This document shows positions 7,675-16,974 of a DNA stretch of 23,191 nt, piece by piece; the stretch's first letter is position 1, and each line of letters opens with the position of its first letter. A program made the position numbers and the translations under genes. The notes beneath the pieces are model-generated. The model was not told the origin of the DNA and made no database searches. It was given only the letters and a program-made list of their open reading frames with translations. Source of the stretch: Deinococcus sp. GTDB taxonomy: Bacteria > Deinococcota > Deinococci > Deinococcales > Deinococcaceae. The stretch covers positions 1-23,191 of the forward strand of contig NZ_JANYGJ010000267.1 of NCBI RefSeq assembly GCF_025362455.1, written 5' to 3'.

Positions 7675-9819
7675 TTACTTGACCTTGGTACCGATGTTGA
7701 GCTGGACGCTGGCGTTCGCCGGGATCACGTCGCCCGCCGAAGGACCGGCGCCCGGCGTCACGCCGTCGGTCTCGATGTAGACCCAGATGCCGGGGATGGT
7801 GGCCGGGGCCACGACCGCCGCCGGAGCCGCCAGGGTCCAGTTCGCACCGTTGTCGATGCTGTAGTAGACCGCCGCACCCGCCGCGAAGCCGGTCAGGTTG
7901 ACACTGGCCGTCTGGTAGTCGCTGAAGGTGTAGACGTTGGTGGTGCCCGCCGCGTTGGAGTCCTTGAGGATGAAGCTCTTGACCGGGCCGTTGTAGGTGT
8001 TCTTGGCCACGATGGCGTAGTTGACCGTCGCGCCCGGCAGCGCACTCTTGGCCACCTTGCCCGCCGCGTCGATGGTGGGGGCCGCGTTCACGCCCACGTA
8101 CTTGTCGACGGTGATGGCCCCGATAGCACCCACGTTGATGATGTCGTTGATGTCGCTGGCGGTGGCGCCGCTGAAGTTGCCGGTGGCGGTCTGACTCAGC
8201 ACCGGAGCGGGGTTGGTGCCCGCCGCGCCCGTGGTGATGGCGGCGTTATTCGGCACATCGACCACTGCGATCAGGTCGAGGGTGGCGCCCGGCGCGATGC
8301 CGGGGGTAACGCCCCCAGGCACCAGCACGCCCGCCGTGGTGTAGTACTTGACCGGCACGTTGACGGTGGTGCCGTCGAGCAGCTTGATCGGCACGGTGCC
8401 CGCCAGGGTAAAGGGCTCGGTGTAGGTGCCGTTGTTCTTGACGCTCATGGGGAACACGGCGCTGGCGTCATTGGCAGTGCCGGTGGTGGTGTTGAAGGTG
8501 CCGTTGGGGATAACCGTCTGGGCCGGGGCCTGGGTGGCGTCGGGATTGCCCGCCGCCGTGTCGCCGAACAGTATCTTGGGCGGGTGGATGGTGAAGGTGC
8601 CGGTGGCCAGCGGCGTGGCCGAAGGCACGTTGCCGGAGAACACGCCCACCGGAATCACGATGTCGGCAGCCGGGGTGGCGGGGACCAGGTCGGAATCGGG
8701 GTAGGTGACCACGAGCTGGAACTCGACGGTGCCGGTGGGGGCCACCGGGCCGCCAGGCAGGGTGTAGAGGCCGCCTGCGTCCGGCGTCAGCACGTTTCCG
8801 GCGATGTCGCGGACCACGACGGTCGCGCCCGTGGGCAGGTTGGTCAGGTCAGGCTTGATCTTGACGGTATCGGCGATGGTGCCGTTGTTCTTGACGTTGC
8901 CCACGAAGGTCACGACATCGGGCGTGGCGTTGGTGTCGGACTTGGGGTAGGCGTCCTGGTTCCCGGTGGTGGCGTTGACCACCGTGACGGTGCCGGGGTT
9001 GGGAGTGCCGGTGGTGGGCGGCAGGTAGGTGTTGCCAGCCGGAGCGCCGGTAGGCGGAGTGGTGGGACCGGGCACGGGGGCAGCAGGTGCCGCGCCGCCA
9101 GGGATGACGGTGGGCGCAATCAGCACCAGCGCCGGAGTGGCGACGGTGGCGCGGGTGTACTGGAGGTCGGTGGCGGCTTCCTGCACGGCGGGGTTGGTGC
9201 TGGTCGCGCTGTCGAACACCGGGCCGGTGCCACGGGGCGAGGCGATGTACTTGTCGCCCGCCACTGCGCCAGCGGGGACGGTGAGGCGCTGGATGACCTG
9301 GACCTTGCCCTCGTCGGCAGGGGTGGCAGGATCGTCCACCGGCACGCTCACCGGGCCGGTAATCAGGGTGTCGCCCGCGCTAAAGGTGCCGCTGTTGTCG
9401 ACGTCGAGGTAGTAAGCCACCACCGGGGCACTGGTGCTGCCGCTGGTATCGGCGGCGAGGGTCACCTGCTGGCCCGCGACGTTGCCGTTGTTGAGGATGG
9501 TGTAAGGGGTATCGATGACGGCGCCGGGCAGCACATCGATCTTGTCGTAAGCAGGGGTCAGCGCAGCGGCAGTAGAGGTCGGGGTGGTGCCGTCAGCAGG
9601 CGTGTTGTTCAGGTACACGACATCGAAGCCCGCCTTGGGCAGCACGGTGGTGGTCACGGTGTTGGAAGGCGTGTTCAGGGTGGCGGCAGGATTCGCCGGA
9701 TCGGTGTAACTGGCGTTGGCCGTGTTGGTGATGGACGTGCCGGAGGGAGTGCCCGCCGCAGCGGCGGAACCGGCGGCCAGGGCCACCATCAGGGTGAGGA
9801 CTTGCTTGCTTACTTTCAT
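7675..9819 (-). CDS. Secreted Ala/Thr/Pro-rich surface repeat protein (DUF11-related)
   Basis: This 714-aa protein starts at ATG 9819, with AAGGAG 6 nt upstream. The signal peptide covers about residues 1-22 (basic start, Leu/Ala core, ending AAAA). The mature N-terminus (GTPSGTSITNTANASYTD, then NTPSNTVTTTV) matches the start of the 919-aa protein module for module. Residues 139-150 (DVDNSGTFSAGD) look like an EF-hand-type loop. Several beta-sandwich repeats of the CARDB/DUF11 kind follow, with phrases such as VKNNGTIADTVKI, VKNNGTYTEPFTL and YAIVAKNTYNGPVKS. A Pro/Thr-rich linker lies at about 240-285. The C-terminal YYSIDNGANWT resembles the SFDKGKTYG of the 169-aa protein. No anchor is visible. 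It is probably an abundant exported envelope protein; no enzymatic motif is seen. Confidence 0.88.
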   Translation of the reverse strand: MKVSKQVLTLMVALAAGSAAAAGTPSGTSITNTANASYTDPANPAATLNTPSNTVTTTVLPKAGFDVVYLNNTPADGTTPTSTAAALTPAYDKIDVLPGAVIDTPYTILNNGNVAGQQVTLAADTSGSTSAPVVAYYLDVDNSGTFSAGDTLITGPVSVPVDDPATPADEGKVQVIQRLTVPAGAVAGDKYIASPRGTGPVFDSATSTNPAVQEAATDLQYTRATVATPALVLIAPTVIPGGAAPAAPVPGPTTPPTGAPAGNTYLPPTTGTPNPGTVTVVNATTGNQDAYPKSDTNATPDVVTFVGNVKNNGTIADTVKIKPDLTNLPTGATVVVRDIAGNVLTPDAGGLYTLPGGPVAPTGTVEFQLVVTYPDSDLVPATPAADIVIPVGVFSGNVPSATPLATGTFTIHPPKILFGDTAAGNPDATQAPAQTVIPNGTFNTTTGTANDASAVFPMSVKNNGTYTEPFTLAGTVPIKLLDGTTVNVPVKYYTTAGVLVPGGVTPGIAPGATLDLIAVVDVPNNAAITTGAAGTNPAPVLSQTATGNFSGATASDINDIINVGAIGAITVDKYVGVNAAPTIDAAGKVAKSALPGATVNYAIVAKNTYNGPVKSFILKDSNAAGTTNVYTFSDYQTASVNLTGFAAGAAVYYSIDNGANWTLAAPAAVVAPATIPGIWVYIETDGVTPGAGPSAGDVIPANASVQLNIGTKVK

Positions 9820-9937
9820 GTTGATCTCCTTGAACAGAAGGGCTGTGGACGAATTGGGGGAAGGGTATTGGGTGGCCGGTTGGGTGATTGGCTGCGTTGA
9901 CTTGCAAACGTTTACACCGGATTCAGATGGGCAGAGC

Positions 9938-10447
9938 TCAGTTGACCCTGACCCGGAAACCGAGCTTGAGGCTGCTGCCCGCCGCGAGCTGCGGCACGGT
10001 CCAGCGGACGTTGGTGTATTCGGCGGGCGCGACCTCGACTTCTTTTTGAACCGACTTGCCGTTTTCGGTGACGGTCACGGTGCGGTATAGCGGCGCGGCG
10101 CCGTAGGTCTTACCCTTGTCGAAGCTGAAGACGGCTTTGGCCGCGCCGCTGCCCAGCGCGGCCAGGTAGCGGGTTCCGGCGGGCACCGGCAGGTTCACGG
10201 CGACGTTGCCCATCGGCTTGCCGAGGGTGTTGGTGGCGGTGACGGCCTGCTCCAGCACCGCGCCGGGGACGACTCCGGTAGGCTGGAGCAGCAGCGTTTC
10301 GGTGCTTTTGCCGCCCTGGGTAGTGGTTTGCACCAGCGCCTGAGTCAGCACCAGTTTCAGCGGTGAGGCTGCCGGGGCCGGAGCCATCTGAGCCGCAGCC
10401 GTACCGGTCAGCAAGACCAGGAGTGCAGTGCGCGAGTAACGGGTCAT
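9938..10447 (-). CDS. Small secreted DUF11-like protein
   Basis: This 169-aa protein starts at ATG 10447, with AAGGAG about 6 nt upstream. Residues 1-20 are a signal peptide (MTRYSR, a Leu-rich core, then TAAAQ). The rest is one DUF11-like beta-sandwich: a tract GVVPGAVLEQAVTATNTLGK, a NVAVNLPVPAGTRYL strand pair, and a C-terminal NVRWTVPQLAAGSSLKLGF. It is the first gene of the minus-strand surface cluster. The gap to the 714-aa gene is 118 nt with no obvious terminator, so co-transcription is plausible. It could be a small subunit or a chaperone-like partner for the larger repeat proteins; the exact function is unknown. Confidence 0.85.
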   Translation of the reverse strand: MTRYSRTALLVLLTGTAAAQMAPAPAASPLKLVLTQALVQTTTQGGKSTETLLLQPTGVVPGAVLEQAVTATNTLGKPMGNVAVNLPVPAGTRYLAALGSGAAKAVFSFDKGKTYGAAPLYRTVTVTENGKSVQKEVEVAPAEYTNVRWTVPQLAAGSSLKLGFRVRVN

Positions 10448-10975
10448 ACCAGCTCCTTGGGGCCTTCATTCTCGGAAGGAAGGGAATGAACATCACAGTT
10501 TGGGGAGGGAAGGCTTCTGTTGGCACGTCGCCACGAGTCGCAGACAGGACTTGGACGACTGCGTGAAGCTTAAAAGTCTGAGCCTTACCCGTCACTTACA
10601 AGCGCACATGAATCACGTGAGAAATTCGGCTACCAATTTGACGAGGCCGTGTCGACCACCGTTCTGGACGCACCGAACGCTGCTGACACCCCCTGGTCAG
10701 CTCGTGCCTGGAACGGTCACAATGATCGCAAATGGTGCCCAGTCGGTTATTCAATCTCTCACTTTACTCACAGCGGGAATGCAACCTCATCGCCGTTTGG
10801 ACCGCCCGTCAGTACCCCTTACCGTTACAAACGTCGCCCACGCCTTGCGCCATGCTGAACACAGTTTTTCCGGGTGCAAGGCTCAAGCGAGTTGTTCGGC
10901 CCCTGCACGGCATTCACACCCTCCGCTGCCAGCGCCGACCCCGACCTGTCAGTGCGGATTTTCTGGAGGCACAGC
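10448..10975. other. 528-nt intergenic region between divergent genes
   Basis: This region separates the minus-strand surface cluster from the plus-strand VWA gene and should hold both promoters. I see no convincing -35/-10 pair for either. The only structure noted is a small inverted repeat, GCTGAC (10682-10687) with GTCAGC (10696-10701). The frames crossing the region resemble no protein family. Its base composition is lower in GC than the flanking genes. Confidence 0.6.
10965..10969 (+). promoter_or_regulatory. Ribosome binding site fixing the VWA start
   Basis: GGAGG lies 6 nt before the ATG at 10976. The frame is open further upstream to an ATG at 10874, but that extension has no Shine-Dalgarno and its 34 residues have no family resemblance. 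Confidence 0.8.
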
Positions 10976-12199
<1,224 letters not shown>

Positions 12200-12222
12200 G
12201 CGCCGGAACTGAGTAGTACGGT

Positions 12223-12253
12223 GGGCGGCCTTCCGAATCTGGGGAGGCCGCCC
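12223..12253 (+). terminator. Strong hairpin terminator after the VWA gene
   Basis: GGGCGGCCT (12223-12231) pairs perfectly with AGGCCGCCC (12245-12253). Three further inner pairs, one of them G-T, leave a 7-nt loop. The hairpin starts 24 nt after the VWA stop. The trailing T-tract is short (TGTT), so intrinsic termination is likely but not certain. Confidence 0.6.
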
Positions 12254-12560
12254 TGTTCGCCTGAACTATTGGACAAACTCAGGTCGTCAACTTCTTGATG
12301 CAACGTCTCGCAATGGAAAAGGTCGGCATCAAGGCAATTGGCATCCGGGCATACAGTGCCGTACATATCACCGCAGTGGCTGATCTCGGCGCCGATTTAA
12401 GAGGTCTTCATCTTCAAGGTTTGAGCCAGCAGTGAACGACGGCTCATGTACTGTAGGGAACATCAATGGCCTCTTCTCAGTCGGCAGGTCACCACTTCAA
12501 CGTTCTGGCCCAGGGTGACGCTCGTGCCAGACGATGTGCATGCCTGCCCTGGAGAACGAC
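12254..12560. other. Intergenic stretch with a small low-GC open frame
   Basis: About 300 nt lie between the hairpin and the helicase. The first half is noticeably AT-richer than its surroundings. A plus-strand frame is open from just after a TGA at 12262-12264 to a TGA at 12433-12435, with an ATG at 12298 giving 45 codons (begins MQRLAMEKVGIKAIGIRAY). It lacks a convincing Shine-Dalgarno and I recognise no family, so I do not call it a gene. It may be the decayed end of a former gene. No clear promoter for the helicase was found. Confidence 0.4.
12551..12554 (+). promoter_or_regulatory. Ribosome binding site suggesting a TTG start for the helicase
   Basis: GGAG (12551-12554) lies 6 nt before TTG 12561. 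The two in-frame ATGs upstream (12534 and 12540) have no Shine-Dalgarno at a usable distance. Confidence 0.5.
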
Positions 12561-15500
12561 TTGACCGCCCAGCCCACTCTCATTCAGCGCCAATTGCTGG
12601 CGGCCCGCGAAAAATTGATCTCGACGGACGCCCGCAACCCGCTCATTCACTTTCGCCGCCCGGCCAAGAGCCTGGTACTGACCGAGCCGCCGCTGACGGT
12701 GCTGGCTGGGCGCTTGCTGACCGAGCATGACCTGACCTTCCGCCCGGAGCCGCCGCCACTTGGGCTGGAGAAAGATCCGGCGCCGCCGCGCCCACTGGGA
12801 GATTGGGAAGTCCAGACCGAGCTGCTGGCCGAGAAGATGGGCAAGACGTTGACCGGCATCTACCGGGAGAACAACACCATGCTGGGCGATCAGGGAACTC
12901 AGGTGTTGTACACAGCCCTGGGCTTTCTGGAGTGGTACGAAGACACCAGCAGCAAGGCGCTCCGGTCTGCACCGCTGATCCTGGTGCCGGTGGGACTACT
13001 CAGGGGTAACGTCAGTTCGGGCTACACCCTGCGCTATACCGGCGACGACGTGATGGGCAACGAGCCGCTGGCCCTGCGACTGCGCCAGGACTTCGGAGTT
13101 GAGCTGCCCAGGCTCGACCCTGAAACGTTGGATGTGGCGGCGTATCTTCATGCGGTGGCCGGAGTGGTGGCGACCCAGCCCGGCTGGAAGGTTCAGCAGA
13201 ACGCCGTCCACTTGGGTTTTTTCTCGTTCAGCCGCTATCTGATGGCTCGCGACCTCGACGCCGATGCCTGGCCCGCCGGGCAGGGACCGGAACACAACGA
13301 AGTGATTCAGGCGCTGCTAGGCGAGGAGGGGTTTGCCAGGTCCACTGGCAAAGACGGGTATGACCCGCCCCCCGACGAAGGCCCGATTGACACCTTTCTG
13401 CCGCCCTCCAAGACCGTGCATGTCGTCGACGCCGACAGCTCGCAGGCGCTGTCCATCTACGCGGCGTCCAGGGGTCAGCATCTGCTGATTCAGGGACCGC
13501 CGGGCACCGGCAAGTCGCAGACCATTACCAATATTATCGCCGACGCTGTGGCGCAGGGGCGCACGGTGCTGTTCGTGGCCGAGAAGATGGCGGCCCTGGA
13601 GGTTGTGGGGCGCCGACTGTCTCAGGTCGAGCTGGGCACGGCGGTTCTGGAGTTGCATGGACACCAGACCACCCGCAAGGCGTTCGTGGGTCAATTGAAA
13701 GTTAGTCAGGCCGCGCTTCAGGTTAGTGCGGGCGCCGGACCCAAAGTGGATACACAGGCGCGGGTAGATACACAGGCGCTGGACGGCACTGCCGCGCAGC
13801 TCAACGCCTACGTGGACGCCCTGCACCTTCCGCTCCAGGCTTACGGCGTGACTCCCTTCGAGGCGCTGGGACAGTGGGCCAGGCTGGGCGAGCTTCAGGC
13901 TCCAGCTCTGAGCTTGCCAGAGGCTGCCAGTTGGGATAGGGCGGCGCTCGAACGGCGGGAGGCCGTAGCCCAGTTGATGCAAGCTTGGGTCAAGCAGCGC
14001 GGCTCGCCGGACCAGCATCCCTTCTGGGGCATGAGCGCCCGCTCCCTGACCCCGATGGACCTGGGCCGGGTTCGGAGCGCCCTGAGCACCGGCCTGGAGG
14101 CGCTGAGCCAGGCAGGGCAGCTCAGCGGCGCACTCGGCACGGCGCTGGGCCGTGACCTGGGCAGCAGTGTCAGTCAGCTTGGGGACGCGGCTGACGCGAC
14201 CCTGCACCTCGCCAAAGCACCCGACCTGAGCCACATCGATCTAACCGCTCCCGCCTGGACCGAGCAGCGCGAGGCACTCATTCGGGGTCTCGACCAGGCC
14301 AGCCAACTCACCACTCTGCGTTCCCACCATGAAGCGAGCATCCTCCCCGAAGCCTGGACCACGCCAGTCGGTGCCTGGAAGCGTGATCTGGGCAGCTTAT
14401 CCGGCAAGTGGTGGCGGGGCCTGTCTGGTCCGTACCGAGCGGCCCGCCAGGGTGCGGTGGGGCTACTGCGTGAACGGGGCCGCCCGGATGACACGGCCCT
14501 GCTGGCCCTACTCAGTGACCTGGAGACGGCCAGTGACGTGCAGCAGCGCTTAGGCAGTCTGACTCCGGTACTGACCTCGGTGTTCGGTGAGCGCTGGCAG
14601 GGCCGCATCACCGCCACCGAGAGCCTGCGCGAGGTGGTCGCGTGGGTCGGCGAGTTGCGTGACCGGGCCAGCGCCCAGAACTGGCCGCGCTGGGCCACCG
14701 AGGACGCTCAAACACTCATTGCAGCGGCGCAGTCGGCACAAGTGCAGGCCCGCGACCTGCGCGAACAGTTAGGCCGGGCCGAGTCACATCTGGCCCAGGC
14801 GAGCACGCTGCTGGGGTTCAAAGACTCGTCACCGGGTCTGTCCATCAGCGCGACTGAGGCCCGCTGGCGCAGCCGCCGCGACCTGATTGACCGGGCTCAG
14901 GAGATGGCGACCTTCAACAGCTACGCCACGGAAGCCCAGAGCCTGGGAATCGGCGCCCTGCTCGCCCTGACCTTTACCTGGGACCAGGCGGGCCAGCATC
15001 TCACCGACGCGCTCCGTCAGGTCTGGCTCGATACGGTCATCCGGACGGCCCGACAGGAGCGCCCAGTGCTGGCTAACTTCGATGCTGCCCGGCACGAACA
15101 ACTCATTGAACGGTTTAGGCAACTCGACCAAGGCCGCTTGCGCGAGAACCGCTCGTTGACCGCCAATGCTCATAAAAAGCGGGTCAATCCGTCCTTGCAT
15201 CCTCAGCAATGGCGCATCCTCACCCATCAGTTCAACCTCAAGCAGCGCTTCAAGGCCATCCGCGCCCTGATGACCGAGGCCGGGTCCGCCATTCAGCAGC
15301 TCACGCCGGTCTTCATGATGAGCCCGCTGTCCGTCGCCTCGTACCTGCCACGTGGAGAACTCAAATTCGACCTGGTGATCTTTGACGAAGCCTCGCAGAT
15401 TCGGCCTGAAGATGGGCTGGGCGCCATTGCACGCGGGCAACAGGTCATTGTGGTGGGTGACGAGCAGCAGCTTCCGCCGTCAGACTTCTTCGCCAGTCAG

Positions 15501-16604
15501 GACGGTGGGCTTAACGTTGGTGGGCAGGGTATGGTCGCCGACCTGGAGAGCCTGCTGGGCAGCTTTCAGGCGGCCAGTGCCCCGCAAACGATGCTGCGCT
15601 GGCACTACCGCAGCCGCCACGAGTCGCTGATCGCCGTGTCCAATCAGGAGTTTTACGACAACGGCCTGGTCCTGTTCCCCAGCCCTGACGCGGGCCGAAC
15701 TCGACTGGGACTGATCTCGCATTACCTTCCTGACGCCGTGTACGATGCCGGTGCCAGCCGGACCAACCGCACCGAAGCGCGGGCGGTGGCCGTGAGTGTT
15801 ATGCACCACGCCCGCACCACGCCGGGCGAGTCATTGGGGGTGGCTGCCTTCTCGGCGGCGCAGGCCGACGCCATTCTGGACGAACTCGAACTCTTGCGCC
15901 GCCAAGACTCGGCCACCGAAGCCTTCTTCGAGACCGGACGCCACGAACCATTCTTCGTCAAGAATCTGGAAAATGTGCAGGGCGACGAGCGCGACGTGAT
16001 CTTCATCAGTGTCGGCTACGGCAAGCAAGCCAGCGGCAAACTCAGCATGAATTTCGGCCCCCTCAACAAGGCGGGCGGCGAGCGGCGCATGAACGTGCTG
16101 ATTACCCGTGCCAAGCGGCGCTGCGAGGTGTTCACCAACCTGCGAGCCGATGACCTCGACCTGACACGCGCCAACTCCCAGGGCGTGCGGGTGCTCAAGA
16201 CCTTCTTGCAGTACGCCGCCACAGGCCGCCTGGACGTGACCACCGAGAACCCTGATGCCGAAGCGGATTCGCCTTTCGAGGAAGCGGTGGAGCGGGCACT
16301 GCGGGCCAGGGGTCACCACATCCGCCGTCAAATCGGCTCCGGCGGCTTCCGGATCGACCTGGCCGTGGTCGACCCTGATGCGCCGGGCCGCTACCTGCTC
16401 GGCATCGAGTGTGACGGCGCCACGTACCACCGGTTACGCTCGGCCCGTGACCGTGACCGCCTACGTCAGGCGGTGCTCGAAAACCTGGGCTGGCGGATTC
16501 ACCGCATCTGGAGCACCGACTGGTTCACCAACCCTGGGCGCTGCATTCAGGATCTGGAACAGGCGATTGGGGCCGTAAGAAACCCGTCGTCGCCATCAGT
16601 CTGA
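12561..16604 (+). CDS. DUF4011 / SF1 helicase / MTES_1575 (Vsr-like) nuclease fusion protein
   Basis: The product is 1347 aa from TTG 12561, or 1356 aa from ATG 12534. About residues 10-170 match the DUF4011 start (REKLISTDARNPLIHFR). The helicase core is split. Walker A GPPGTGKS is at 312-319. After a long insert of about 600 residues, Walker B (VIFDEAS, D942-E943), VVGDEQQLPPSDFF, NVQGDERDVIF and the final motif GGERRMNVLITRAKRR follow, typical of the AAA_11/AAA_12 (SF1) group. The C-terminus (about 1236-1334) is a restriction-endonuclease-fold domain, with D1266 in FRIDLAV, E1283 and D1285 in GIECDG, YH, then RDRDRLRQ and the GW and IWSTDWF signature. Proteins of this architecture are found in defence islands (the Hhe-type system is one), often with a C-terminal DUF3320 that I do not see here. 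It is probably a DNA-targeting, ATP-driven nuclease. A role in phage defence is inferred. Confidence 0.9.
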   Translation: MTAQPTLIQRQLLAAREKLISTDARNPLIHFRRPAKSLVLTEPPLTVLAGRLLTEHDLTFRPEPPPLGLEKDPAPPRPLGDWEVQTELLAEKMGKTLTGIYRENNTMLGDQGTQVLYTALGFLEWYEDTSSKALRSAPLILVPVGLLRGNVSSGYTLRYTGDDVMGNEPLALRLRQDFGVELPRLDPETLDVAAYLHAVAGVVATQPGWKVQQNAVHLGFFSFSRYLMARDLDADAWPAGQGPEHNEVIQALLGEEGFARSTGKDGYDPPPDEGPIDTFLPPSKTVHVVDADSSQALSIYAASRGQHLLIQGPPGTGKSQTITNIIADAVAQGRTVLFVAEKMAALEVVGRRLSQVELGTAVLELHGHQTTRKAFVGQLKVSQAALQVSAGAGPKVDTQARVDTQALDGTAAQLNAYVDALHLPLQAYGVTPFEALGQWARLGELQAPALSLPEAASWDRAALERREAVAQLMQAWVKQRGSPDQHPFWGMSARSLTPMDLGRVRSALSTGLEALSQAGQLSGALGTALGRDLGSSVSQLGDAADATLHLAKAPDLSHIDLTAPAWTEQREALIRGLDQASQLTTLRSHHEASILPEAWTTPVGAWKRDLGSLSGKWWRGLSGPYRAARQGAVGLLRERGRPDDTALLALLSDLETASDVQQRLGSLTPVLTSVFGERWQGRITATESLREVVAWVGELRDRASAQNWPRWATEDAQTLIAAAQSAQVQARDLREQLGRAESHLAQASTLLGFKDSSPGLSISATEARWRSRRDLIDRAQEMATFNSYATEAQSLGIGALLALTFTWDQAGQHLTDALRQVWLDTVIRTARQERPVLANFDAARHEQLIERFRQLDQGRLRENRSLTANAHKKRVNPSLHPQQWRILTHQFNLKQRFKAIRALMTEAGSAIQQLTPVFMMSPLSVASYLPRGELKFDLVIFDEASQIRPEDGLGAIARGQQVIVVGDEQQLPPSDFFASQDGGLNVGGQGMVADLESLLGSFQAASAPQTMLRWHYRSRHESLIAVSNQEFYDNGLVLFPSPDAGRTRLGLISHYLPDAVYDAGASRTNRTEARAVAVSVMHHARTTPGESLGVAAFSAAQADAILDELELLRRQDSATEAFFETGRHEPFFVKNLENVQGDERDVIFISVGYGKQASGKLSMNFGPLNKAGGERRMNVLITRAKRRCEVFTNLRADDLDLTRANSQGVRVLKTFLQYAATGRLDVTTENPDAEADSPFEEAVERALRARGHHIRRQIGSGGFRIDLAVVDPDAPGRYLLGIECDGATYHRLRSARDRDRLRQAVLENLGWRIHRIWSTDWFTNPGRCIQDLEQAIGAVRNPSSPSV
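13746..13781 (+). repeat. 18-bp tandem duplication inside the helicase gene
   Basis: Two near-identical 18-bp units (13746-13763 and 13764-13781) encode VDTQAR and VDTQAL in the long insert after Walker A. The duplication keeps the reading frame. Confidence 0.75.
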
Positions 16605-16676
16605 CGATTGTTACGCGACTCGACTGGGATACAGACTGGAATGCGAGAACAATCACTTCCGGCATTCCGCCACAAC

Positions 16677-16700
16677 AAAAAACCCCGCACCAGGCGAGGT
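16677..16700 (-). terminator. Rho-independent terminator of the tRNA-Asn gene
   Basis: Read on the minus strand, CCTCGC - CTGGT loop - GCGGGG is followed directly by TTTTTTG. This is a 6-bp stem with one G-T pair and a clean U-tract, 10 nt beyond the tRNA CCA end. It may also help stop helicase transcripts arriving from the other strand. Confidence 0.85.
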
Positions 16701-16709
16701 CTTCTTGGT

Positions 16710-16784
16710 TGGCTCGGGAGGTAGGGGTCGAACCTACGACCATTCGATTAACAGTCGAACGCTCTGCCACTGAGCTACTCCCGA
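16710..16784 (-). tRNA. tRNA-Asn (anticodon GTT)
   Basis: On the minus strand the 75-nt cloverleaf starts TCGGGAG at 16784 and pairs with CTCCCGA at the 3' end. It has a D-arm (GCTCAGTGGCAGAGC), an anticodon arm with loop CTGTTAA and anticodon GTT, a T-arm with GGTTCGACCC, discriminator G and an encoded CCA (16710-16712). It stands alone between the helicase and ubiX and is oriented against both. It has its own promoter and terminator. tRNA genes are common integration targets, but no duplicated 3' end is visible near the helicase. Confidence 0.97.
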
Positions 16785-16826
16785 ACACACTAAAGCGGGC
16801 AGCGAGCCTCAACTTCAGCGAGAGGA

Positions 16827-16855
16827 AGGATAGCAGCACGCGGCACAAGGTGCAA
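16827..16855 (-). promoter_or_regulatory. Sigma-70-type promoter of tRNA-Asn
   Basis: On the minus strand, TTGCAC (16855-16850), a 17-bp spacer and TATCCT (16832-16827) give a good housekeeping promoter. The predicted start near 16820 leaves a leader of about 36 nt before the mature tRNA. Confidence 0.65.
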
Positions 16856-16962
16856 GCCCCACCAGGGGGCGGTCAGTGGCCTACGCCAGATCGCTCAGGC
16901 CCAAATACGTGAGCCCGAACGCGTGAGCCCGCAGGCCGGGACGCTTGCCCGCCGCGCTCTGC

Positions 16963-16968
16963 TAGCCT
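16963..16968 (+). promoter_or_regulatory. -10 box for a likely leaderless ubiX transcript
   Basis: TAGCCT fits TANNNT and ends exactly 6 nt before the ubiX ATG, so transcription would start at the A of the start codon. No Shine-Dalgarno precedes that ATG. No good -35 hexamer is seen. Leaderless genes with this arrangement are common in Deinococcus. Confidence 0.5.
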
Positions 16969-16974
16969 AGAATC

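Noticed and set aside
16690..16790. Integration (att) duplication of the tRNA-Asn 3' end marking the helicase as an island
   Set aside because: I looked for the tRNA 3' sequence near 12200-12560 and elsewhere in the window and found no second copy.
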